DNA from: Phycisphaerales bacterium
GTDB taxonomy: Bacteria; Planctomycetota; Phycisphaerae; Phycisphaerales; SM1A02
Reading direction: 5' to 3'
Assembly: GCA_003520025.1 (NCBI GenBank)
Contig: DOVP01000285.1
Location: 1-5,914 of the forward strand
DNA length: 5,914 nt
In this document: piece by piece, positions 1-5,914 of the stretch
How the letters are laid out: every line of letters starts with the position of its first letter
Position numbering within the stretch: the stretch's first letter is position 1
Program-made: the position numbers and the translations under genes
The notes under the pieces: generated by a model
What the model was told of the DNA's origin: nothing
The model's input: the letters and a program-made list of their open reading frames with translations, nothing else
Databases searched by the model: none

Positions 1-80
1 TTGCTTATTCGATATTGCTCATGTCCGACCAAGCGTGTAGGCTCAGGAGTCGGCATACGTCTGCCCCACGACGCAGCATC

Positions 81-91
81 GGAGAGAGGAG
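81..91 (+). promoter_or_regulatory. Ribosome binding site of the metallopeptidase gene
   Basis: The purine run GGAGAGAGGAG ends nine bases before the ATG at 101, a good Shine-Dalgarno match at normal spacing. It supports ATG 101 as the start. The frame has a TAG stop at 38-40 and no ATG, GTG or TTG between that stop and 101, so no longer protein is possible. Confidence 0.75.
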
Positions 92-100
92 CTTCTGGCC

Positions 101-2251
101 ATGATCGCAGGTCTGCTTGGTGTCATTGCATCGCTCGGCGCGGCTCCGTTGGCGCAGGAAGCCCCCTCGCAGCCGGCAGAGGTCACGGCCTTCGGAGGCG
201 TGGCGATCGCGATCGATCGCGATCTGGTGGCGGAGATCAACATTGGCGATCGCTGCACCATCTCGCTGCCGACCGGCCAGCGTGAACCACTGTCGCTCGA
301 ACTTGAACGATTCGAGGTCTTTACCAAGGACGCGAAAGTCGTCGTGGCGAAGATCGAAGGTGGCCGCATCGTCGAGCATGAAGTGCCGCAACCGACGTTG
401 GCGGTTTTCCGTGGCCACGTAACCGGCGATGAGCGTGCCGAAGCATTCCTTGCGATCGGCCCGTCTTCAGTCAATGGGTACGTCGAAGATGGTCAGGCCA
501 AGTGGGTTCTCGCGCAGCCGCCTGATGGGCGGTGGACGGCCATCTACGATCTCAACACGATTGACCCGGCCGACATGCGCTGGATCGAGTCCACCTGCCA
601 GACACCCACGCTCACCACCGCGTGGCCAGAACCACTCTCCGGCACGCGAAGTCGTGGCATCGATTGTCCGCCGAGCCTGAGGATGGCGATCGAGACCGAC
701 TGGCAGTTCACCAGTTTGTTCGGTGGTAATACCGAAGCCAGCGGCGAGTATGCCGGGACGCTGATTGGCGCTGTCTCGAGCATCTATCTCGAAGACGTCG
801 ACTTCGCAGTGCAGATCTGTTATCTCAGGCTGTGGGACACGTCTTCCGATCCATGGACTACCGGGGACTCTGGCGCGCGGCTCTCAGAGTTCGCCAGCTA
901 CTGGAACAGTTCCATGGACCATGTCGATCGGCATTTGGCGCACATGCTCAGCGGGCAGGGTCTTGGTGGCGGGGTGGCGTACGTCGGTGTCGTCTGCACA
1001 GGCAGCGGATACGCGGTATCAGGCAATCTTTCCGGTTCGTTCCCACTGCCCATCGAGGACCACAGCAACAACAACTGGGATCTGATGGTTGTGGCCCACG
1101 AGACCGGGCACAACTGCGGCACGCTCCATACGCACGACTACAACCCCCCCATCGATGGATGTGGCAACAATGATTGCAGCGCCGCGTGGGGCGGCACCAT
1201 CATGAGTTACTGTCATCTCTGCAGTGGCGGCATGTCCAACATGGTGATGGATTTCCATCCAACCGTCCAAACGACGATCGAGAACTACATAGCGGGGATC
1301 TCGTGCGAACTCGGTGGTGATGGCAGTCCGCCCGTTGCCAACCTTGATGACGTCCAGGCTGTCTTGGGCGAGTCGATCGACATCGATGTGCTTCTCAACG
1401 ACTACGTCAATGACTGCTCGGAACCGACCATCATCGATCACGATACGACCAGCAACTATGGCGGCACCATCGAGTTGATTGGGGGCGAAAGCGGTGTCTT
1501 GCGGTACACGCCGCCTGCTGAATCCATCAGCCTTGACGGGTTCCTCTACGACATCATTGATGGCAGCGGTCAGGATGACCGCGGGGGCGTTCTGGTGCAC
1601 TTCATCTTGCCCAAGCCGGCGGACTCGCCAACCTCCGTCGCTTCCGGCACCATGGTGCAGTACTACGACCTCGATGCGCTGAGCGCGCTGCCTGACTTCG
1701 ACACACTGACACCGATCGGCGAAGAAGTCCTGGCGGATATCAACCTTGCATCGACCAACGGCGTATTTGCCGGATCGGGACTCTCAGATGATGTCGGCGC
1801 GGTGTTCGAGGGATTGATCGAAGTGCCGATCACGACGAATTACACCCTCTACGTCGAGTCGGATGATGGTTCACGCCTGTACGTCGGGGACGAGATGGTC
1901 GTCGACAACGATGGACTTCATGGGATGCACGAGGAGGCTGGCCAGATTCTGCTCGCAGCGGGGCTGCATCGAGTGCGTGTCGAGTTCTTTGAACGCGGCG
2001 GAGGCGCTGGCGTGATTGCGCGTATCGAAGGTGGCGGATTGGCCAAGCAGGTCATCCCAGCAGATCGGTGGTGGCATGATGTCTCGGTAGTGGGCGACGT
2101 GGACGGGGATGGCATCGTCAATATCGAAGACATACTGCTGATTCTCGCCGATTTCGGTTCCTGCGCAGGGTCGTGTCCCGGAGATCTCGATGATGATGGC
2201 GATGTCGACGTTGATGATCTTCTGATCACGCTCGGCGCTTTCGCGGGTTGA
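101..2251 (+). CDS. Secreted reprolysin-like (M12B-type) metallopeptidase with Ig/cadherin-like, PA14 and dockerin-like domains
   Basis: Predicted exported zinc endopeptidase of 716 residues. Seen in order: a hydrophobic leader at 1-18 with a likely cut after A-P-L-A; a propeptide-like stretch around 95-150 (F103-R-G-H-V-T-G-D, then A-I-G-P-S-S-V-N-G-Y), as in M12B zymogens; and the catalytic domain at about 186-404. The zinc motif is H333-E334-x-x-H337-N-x-G-x-x-H343, with a Met-turn M368-S-Y about 25 residues on, which is diagnostic of metzincins. Cysteines 339, 354, 359, 371 and 374 cluster around the active site and suggest disulfides. Then come a Big_9/cadherin-like domain (about 411-502, with I-D-V-L-L-N-D), a PA14 domain (about 516-658, with D-D-G-S-R-L-Y-V-G) and two EF-hand-like calcium loops (D666-D677, D695-D706) forming a dockerin-like tail. 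PA14 often binds carbohydrate. The tail probably mediates attachment or assembly; no cohesin is visible. Substrate is unknown. The start is fixed by a strong ribosome binding site; the double sulfatase follows 67 bases downstream. Confidence 0.9.
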   Translation: MIAGLLGVIASLGAAPLAQEAPSQPAEVTAFGGVAIAIDRDLVAEINIGDRCTISLPTGQREPLSLELERFEVFTKDAKVVVAKIEGGRIVEHEVPQPTLAVFRGHVTGDERAEAFLAIGPSSVNGYVEDGQAKWVLAQPPDGRWTAIYDLNTIDPADMRWIESTCQTPTLTTAWPEPLSGTRSRGIDCPPSLRMAIETDWQFTSLFGGNTEASGEYAGTLIGAVSSIYLEDVDFAVQICYLRLWDTSSDPWTTGDSGARLSEFASYWNSSMDHVDRHLAHMLSGQGLGGGVAYVGVVCTGSGYAVSGNLSGSFPLPIEDHSNNNWDLMVVAHETGHNCGTLHTHDYNPPIDGCGNNDCSAAWGGTIMSYCHLCSGGMSNMVMDFHPTVQTTIENYIAGISCELGGDGSPPVANLDDVQAVLGESIDIDVLLNDYVNDCSEPTIIDHDTTSNYGGTIELIGGESGVLRYTPPAESISLDGFLYDIIDGSGQDDRGGVLVHFILPKPADSPTSVASGTMVQYYDLDALSALPDFDTLTPIGEEVLADINLASTNGVFAGSGLSDDVGAVFEGLIEVPITTNYTLYVESDDGSRLYVGDEMVVDNDGLHGMHEEAGQILLAAGLHRVRVEFFERGGGAGVIARIEGGGLAKQVIPADRWWHDVSVVGDVDGDGIVNIEDILLILADFGSCAGSCPGDLDDDGDVDVDDLLITLGAFAG
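205..224. repeat. Perfect 20-bp palindrome made of a tandem 10-mer, rich in GATC
   Basis: Two consecutive copies of the self-complementary 10-mer GATCGCGATC occupy 205-214 and 215-224, so the whole 20 bp is a perfect palindrome. GATC occurs six times between 205 and 251, and the octamer GCGATCGC (the HIP1 sequence of cyanobacteria) appears at 203-210 and 246-253. It lies inside the metallopeptidase gene and encodes the alternating A-I-A-I-D-R-D-L stretch. It may simply reflect codon preference (GCG, ATC, GAT, CGC); no function is shown. Confidence 0.6.
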
Positions 2252-2267
2252 TCCCAAAAGGATAAAT

Positions 2268-2304
2268 GCCGGCCCAACTCCAACCGGCCAGTCCACGTGC
2301 TGGC
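2268..2304 (+). other. Two overlapping small hairpins between protease and sulfatase genes
   Basis: The 67-base gap holds GCCGG (2268-2272) pairing with CCGGC (2284-2288) across an 11-base loop. It also holds GCCAG (2287-2291) pairing with CTGGC (2300-2304), which can be extended by a T-G wobble to leave a six-base loop. The two stems share bases 2287-2288, so they cannot both form fully. Neither is followed by a T run, so an intrinsic terminator is unlikely and read-through into the sulfatase gene is expected. The second stem ends 14 bases before the sulfatase ATG. A role in RNA processing or translation control is possible but unproven. Confidence 0.3.
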
Positions 2305-2318
2305 AGTACCATCATCCA

Positions 2319-5297
2319 ATGCTCACACCGCTGCTTGCACTGGCTGCCGTCGCCGCCCCGCCGAACATCCTGCTGATCCACGTCGATGACCTGGGCTGGC
2401 AGGACACCGGCGTGCCCATGCTCGCCGAGGCAACTCCGCAGAACACGGCATGGCGGACGCCGAATATTGAACAACTCGCCGCCGACGGCGCCGTGCTCAC
2501 GAGTGGCTATGCCAGCGGACCGGTCTGTACACCCTCGCGGGTGAGTTTGCTCACCGGGCAGACACCCGGCCGACACCACACGACATTCTGGACGCTGCAT
2601 CAGGACAAGGACAACTCGGGCAAGCATCCTCGGCTTCGAGTTCCCGACTGGAATATCAATGGCCTTCAGCCATCTTCTGCGAACCTGACCGAACTGCTTC
2701 GAGGCAAGGGCTACCGGACGATTCACGTCGGCAAAGCGCACTTCGGCGCCCATGGCACCCCCGGAAGCGATCCTCGGAAGCTTGGCTTCGAGGTGAACAT
2801 CGCCGGACATGGCAGCGGAGCACCATCTTCGTATCTCGGCACGCATGACTTCAGCCATGCCGGAAGACAGAACAAGCCAGGAAAGAAACGGGTGTGGGAC
2901 GTACCCGGACTCGAGGCGTACCACGGCAAGGACATCTTCCTCACCGAAGCTCTCAGCGAGCGGGCGTGCGCCGAGATCGACCGCGCCGCCGAAGATGGCA
3001 CGCCCTTCTTCATGAACTTTGCGCCCTACGCCGTGCACACACCGGTCATGGCGAACGAGCGACTGCTCGAACACTATCCCGATCTCTCAGGGCGTGAAGC
3101 GGCGTATGCCACCATGGTCGAGTCGGTCGACAACGCGGTTGGCGATCTGCTGTCGCGGCTCGACGCCAACGGCATCGCAGAAAACACGATTGTGATCTTC
3201 ACCAGCGACAACGGCGGCGTGTCGGGACGGGCAGGCCGGCCGAAGAATCGCAACGCCCCGCTGCGAAGCGGCAAGTCGGCAGCGTATGAGGGCGGCACAC
3301 GCGTGCCGTGGATTGTCCGCTGGCCCGGATTGACCACCCCCGGAAGTCGACTGGATGCCACGGTGGTGACGCACGACCTGTATCCCACGCTGCTGGCCGC
3401 TGCGGGCATCGATCCGCCGGCCGACCATGCCGTTGACGGGCTCGACCTGCGAGATGCGCTGCGCGGCGGACCGCAACCTTCGCGGACGATCGGTTGGAAT
3501 CAACCGCATCAGGTACACGCCGAGGGTCCGGGCATCGAGCCCTTCACCTCGATCCGCCACGGCGACTGGAAACTCATCCTCTTTCACGATGGGCCGCGGG
3601 TCGAACTCTACGACCTCGCCAGCGACATCGGCGAACAGCATGACCTTGCAAGTGATCGCCCGCGTGTCACGGCCGACATGCTCGATCGTATGCGGCAGTG
3701 GATCGAAGAAAGCGATGTGCAGACCTCGGTCAACATCGAAACAGGCCAGTCCGTCACCGTGCCAGATGCTTCTACGCAGGCGCGCACGAAGCCGAACATC
3801 ATCTTCATCTACAGCGATGATCACTCTGCAGAGGCGGTCAGCGCCCATGGATCGACGATTACACAGACGCCACACATCGATCGCCTCGCCACCGAGGGCG
3901 CGATCTTCGAGAATGCATTCTGTACCAACAGCATCTGCGCTCCGGCGCGGGCCGTCCTGCTGACCGGCCTCAACAGCCACCACAACGGCATCATCGACAA
4001 TGCCACGCAGCTCGACCCGACCATCCCCACCTTCCCATCCATGCTCCAAGAGGTCGGCTACCAAACCGCCATGATCGGCAAGTGGCACCTGCGAAGCGAC
4101 CCGGTGGGTTTTGATCACTGGGAGGTTCTTCCCGGGCAAGGTCATTACTACGCGCCCGACTTTCGCTCAGCTGCCGGCACGCGGCGTATCAATGGCTACG
4201 TCACCGACATCACGACCGATCTCGCCCTCGAGTGGTTGGAGAAGCAGCGCGATTCGGACCAGCCCTTCATGCTCATGCTCCAGCACAAGGCGCCGCACCG
4301 GAACTGGATGCCAGGTCCGGATCACCTTCACAGTTTCGAAGACGTCGATGTCCCTCCGCCCGCCACCCTTCTGGATACTTGGGATGACCGGCTCGCCGCT
4401 CAGCAGCAGGAAATGACGATCGCCGATCACACCTTCGACTTCTACGACCTGAAGATCGACGAGCAGCACGGTGATGTCCAGAAGAGCGGACCCGACAAAT
4501 GGATGCACGACGTGCTTGCTCGACTCTCGCCCGAGCAGCGAGCCGCTTGGGCTGCGGCCTACGAATCTCGCAACGCCGACTACGCAGCCGCCATGGAGCG
4601 AATTGAGAAACTGGACGACCCTGCGGACGCAGCCGCAGCCCGAACCCACCTGCGCTATCAGCGCTACATCAAGGACTACCTTCGCTGCATCGCTTCGGTC
4701 GATGACAACGTCGGTCGCGTGCTGGATTGGTTGGATGACGAAGGCATCGCAGACGACACCCTCGTCATCTACACCAGCGACCAGGGTTTCTTTCTGGGTG
4801 AGCACGGCTGGTATGACAAGCGCTTCATGTACGAGCCGTCTCTTCGCGTGCCGCTGCTCATGCGATGGCCGGGTGTCATCGAGCCGGGCACACGCGTCGG
4901 GCAACTCGTCCAGAACCTCGACTTCGCGCCGACCTTTCTCGAACTCTGCGGCGCCGAGTCACCGGCGGATACCAGACCGATGGAAGGCGTGAGCATGGTG
5001 CCGCTGCTCACCGGCGAGCAGCCAGAGTGGCGAGACGCCGTCTTCTACGAGTACTACGAGCCCATGCCCCACGCGGTCGCAGCACACGTCGGCATCCGCA
5101 CCGATCGCTGGAAACTCATGCACTTTCCGGATCTCGATCACTGGGAACTCTTCGACTTGCAGGCCGATCCGGACGAAGTGCACAACCTCGCCAGTGATCC
5201 GGCACATGCCGAGACACTCGCCACGCTGAAGAACCGTCTTGAATCTCGGATGCGAGAACCGTTCACGACCACGCGGGCGCCTTATCTCGACCTGTGA
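2319..5297 (+). CDS. Tandem (double) sulfatase: arylsulfatase-like module fused to an N-acetylglucosamine-6-sulfatase-like module
   Basis: Secreted hydrolase predicted to remove sulfate esters from glycans; 992 residues, about twice a usual sulfatase. A short hydrophobic leader (1-13, no basic residue) precedes module 1 (about 14-465). Its active-site set is complete: D23-D24, C70-T-P-S-R74 (the cysteine converted to formylglycine), K139-x-H141, H240, D297-N298 and K319. It resembles S1-type arylsulfatases, but subfamily is unclear. A hydrophilic linker (about 466-488) leads to module 2 (about 489-992): D500-D501, C540-A-P-A-R544, K588-W-H590, H656/H660 (H-K-A-P-H-R-N-W), D821-Q822, H829 and K834. 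From memory of the family, I-G-K-W-H-L, the G-F-D-H-W motif and H-K-A-P-H-R-N-W are typical of GlcNAc-6-O-sulfatases (S1_11-like). Both modules need a formylglycine-generating enzyme encoded elsewhere. ATG 2319 is the only start in frame after the stop at 2223-2225; no Shine-Dalgarno precedes it, so translation may depend on coupling to the upstream gene. Confidence 0.92.
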   Translation: MLTPLLALAAVAAPPNILLIHVDDLGWQDTGVPMLAEATPQNTAWRTPNIEQLAADGAVLTSGYASGPVCTPSRVSLLTGQTPGRHHTTFWTLHQDKDNSGKHPRLRVPDWNINGLQPSSANLTELLRGKGYRTIHVGKAHFGAHGTPGSDPRKLGFEVNIAGHGSGAPSSYLGTHDFSHAGRQNKPGKKRVWDVPGLEAYHGKDIFLTEALSERACAEIDRAAEDGTPFFMNFAPYAVHTPVMANERLLEHYPDLSGREAAYATMVESVDNAVGDLLSRLDANGIAENTIVIFTSDNGGVSGRAGRPKNRNAPLRSGKSAAYEGGTRVPWIVRWPGLTTPGSRLDATVVTHDLYPTLLAAAGIDPPADHAVDGLDLRDALRGGPQPSRTIGWNQPHQVHAEGPGIEPFTSIRHGDWKLILFHDGPRVELYDLASDIGEQHDLASDRPRVTADMLDRMRQWIEESDVQTSVNIETGQSVTVPDASTQARTKPNIIFIYSDDHSAEAVSAHGSTITQTPHIDRLATEGAIFENAFCTNSICAPARAVLLTGLNSHHNGIIDNATQLDPTIPTFPSMLQEVGYQTAMIGKWHLRSDPVGFDHWEVLPGQGHYYAPDFRSAAGTRRINGYVTDITTDLALEWLEKQRDSDQPFMLMLQHKAPHRNWMPGPDHLHSFEDVDVPPPATLLDTWDDRLAAQQQEMTIADHTFDFYDLKIDEQHGDVQKSGPDKWMHDVLARLSPEQRAAWAAAYESRNADYAAAMERIEKLDDPADAAAARTHLRYQRYIKDYLRCIASVDDNVGRVLDWLDDEGIADDTLVIYTSDQGFFLGEHGWYDKRFMYEPSLRVPLLMRWPGVIEPGTRVGQLVQNLDFAPTFLELCGAESPADTRPMEGVSMVPLLTGEQPEWRDAVFYEYYEPMPHAVAAHVGIRTDRWKLMHFPDLDHWELFDLQADPDEVHNLASDPAHAETLATLKNRLESRMREPFTTTRAPYLDL

Positions 5298-5327
5298 GTC
5301 CTAAAACTACGCGTACCTCTCGCGGTG

Positions 5328-5356
5328 TTGACCCTCCACGGGGCACCTGTTCCAAT
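5328..5356 (+). promoter_or_regulatory. Candidate sigma-70-type promoter for the membrane protein gene
   Basis: TTGACC at 5328-5333 matches five of six bases of the -35 consensus. TCCAAT at 5351-5356 matches four of six of the -10 consensus. They are separated by exactly 17 bases. Transcription would start near 5363, giving a leader of about 40 bases before the ATG at 5402. The site sits just after the sulfatase stop, which suits a separate transcription unit. Such matches arise by chance fairly often, and planctomycete promoters are poorly characterised, so this is tentative. Confidence 0.3.
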
Positions 5357-5401
5357 GCGCTACACGTCTCTTGAACAGCCCTTGAAGAACACCACATACT
5401 C

Positions 5402-5914
5402 ATGCAATGCATCATTCGGACTCGCCCACACATCACCTTCCCATGGCTCTTCTTGGGTGCCTGCATGCTGTTCACTGGATGCAAGTCGCCCCCGCGAGCA
5501 CAGTCAGAGTTGTCAGGGATTCTCGACACCAGCGCTGCCCTCCTCACTGAGGGGGACACGCCGTTGGGGATATTGGCGTGGGTAGGTGTCCTGACGAGCC
5601 TGTTGGGGCTGGTCGCACTCGGCTTCACAAAGGGAGCCAAGGGTGGCCCGATCCTGCTGATCGGCCTTGGAATTTTCGCTCTGGACCTTGTCATGGCTCG
5701 GTCTGGCGATTGGATACTCATTTCAATCCTGCTGGCGATCGCCGCCTTTGTTGGCCTCTATGCCTACGGCATTAGGCAGCAACGATCACAGTCCGCCACG
5801 GAAGCCTCGGAACCGCTGGTTGATTCCGAACCGCAAGAGAGTGACATCAAGAATGCCACCAAGGAGCAGTTCGCCCGCCAAGTTCCCAAGTGGCTGGTAT
5901 TGCTCGTCGGCGTC
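5402..5914 (+). CDS. Lipoprotein-like multi-pass membrane protein of unknown function (3' end outside window)
   Basis: I do not recognise the family. The open frame runs 171 codons from ATG 5402 to the window edge without a stop. It is limited upstream by TGA at 5372-5374, with no other start between. Seen in the protein: a basic, hydrophobic N-terminus (R6, R8, then a core at about 13-25) ending in L-F-T-G-C27, a lipobox-like site with Phe at -3; a polar stretch (28-53); membrane segments at about 55-75, 82-98 and 104-124; a charged Ser/Glu/Lys-rich segment (125-163); and the start of another hydrophobic helix at W164. A lipid-anchored Cys followed by several helices is unusual, so the first segment may instead be a plain signal peptide or anchor. 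Only a weak GAAGAA (5384-5389) stands in for a ribosome binding site. Amino acid composition and codon use look genuinely coding. No link to sulfatase chemistry is visible. Confidence 0.7.
   Translation, partial: MQCIIRTRPHITFPWLFLGACMLFTGCKSPPRAQSELSGILDTSAALLTEGDTPLGILAWVGVLTSLLGLVALGFTKGAKGGPILLIGLGIFALDLVMARSGDWILISILLAIAAFVGLYAYGIRQQRSQSATEASEPLVDSEPQESDIKNATKEQFARQVPKWLVLLVGV

Noticed and set aside
1..43. Promoter-like elements TTGCTT or TTGCTC upstream of the protease
   Set aside because: No acceptable -10 element at 16-18 bases (TAGGCT at 38-43 matches only three of six), and the upstream sequence is cut by the window edge.
1..285. Open frame starting with TTG at the window edge
   Set aside because: Low-complexity Arg/Gly-rich translation that overlaps the strongly supported protease gene out of frame; no ribosome binding site can be seen.
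2226..3074. Minus-strand open frame of 282 codons covering the intergenic gap and sulfatase start
   Set aside because: No motif, leader or ribosome binding site; it is opposite conserved sulfatase motifs and is explained by codon bias.
3700..3790. Idea that the double sulfatase is two genes joined by a sequencing error
   Set aside because: The linker is open in a single frame, has no remnant stop or leader, and both modules stay in that frame with all active-site residues, so a true fusion is simpler. Reads would be needed to exclude it fully.
3087..4145. Long open frame of 352 codons on the minus strand opposite the sulfatase
   Set aside because: It lies wholly inside a well-supported gene. 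The translation has no recognisable domain and the composition expected of an antisense reading of GC-rich codons.
4167..4904. Minus-strand open frame of 245 codons opposite sulfatase module 2
   Set aside because: Val/Asp-rich translation without domain features, fully overlapping conserved catalytic residues on the other strand.
5324..5347. Hairpin GGTG/CACC with inner CCC/GGG as a terminator after the sulfatase
   Set aside because: The stem is broken by an asymmetric bulge and no T run follows; it also overlaps a better promoter-like match.
5325..5775. Two plus-strand open frames (5325-5585 and 5578-5775) at the 3' end
   Set aside because: Both overlap the frame from 5402, whose translation has a coherent leader, membrane helices and charged tail; the two alternatives show no such organisation.

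Overview
The window (about 60% G+C) looks like chromosomal DNA from a Planctomycetota bacterium, probably close to the Phycisphaerae. This is inferred from protein architecture, not from a marker gene. The first protein ends in the paired acidic dockerin-like repeat (GD-x-DGDG-x-V-N-x-x-D, then a Cys-containing spacer and GD-x-DDDGD-x-D) that often terminates secreted proteins in that group. The window also carries a very large secreted sulfatase, an enzyme class greatly expanded in marine Planctomycetota. All convincing genes lie on the + strand.

Layout. Positions 1-100 hold no gene: a frame stop at 38-40 and a purine-rich ribosome binding site at 81-91 lead into the first gene. Positions 101-2251 encode a secreted metzincin metallopeptidase (reprolysin/M12B-like) with a propeptide, a catalytic domain, a cadherin/Ig-like domain, a PA14 domain and a C-terminal dockerin-like pair. 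A 67-base gap (2252-2318) with two small competing hairpins follows. Positions 2319-5297 encode a 992-residue polypeptide made of two complete but dissimilar sulfatases in one reading frame, each with its own formylglycine-site cysteine. Positions 5298-5401 are non-coding with a candidate promoter. A third gene, probably a lipoprotein-like integral membrane protein, starts at 5402 and runs off the end of the window.

How the genes may work together. The protease and the double sulfatase share a strand and are closely spaced, so they are probably co-transcribed. Both are predicted to be exported. A reasonable inference is a joint attack on sulfated glycoprotein, proteoglycan or mucin-like material: the protease opens the protein part while the two sulfatase modules remove different sulfate esters. 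The C-terminal sulfatase module resembles N-acetylglucosamine-6-O-sulfatases (SulfAtlas S1_11-like); the N-terminal one belongs to a different arylsulfatase-like branch. The third gene has its own candidate promoter and shows no evident link to this pathway.

The most noteworthy item is the tandem sulfatase fusion. No mobile element, CRISPR array, tRNA or rRNA was seen.
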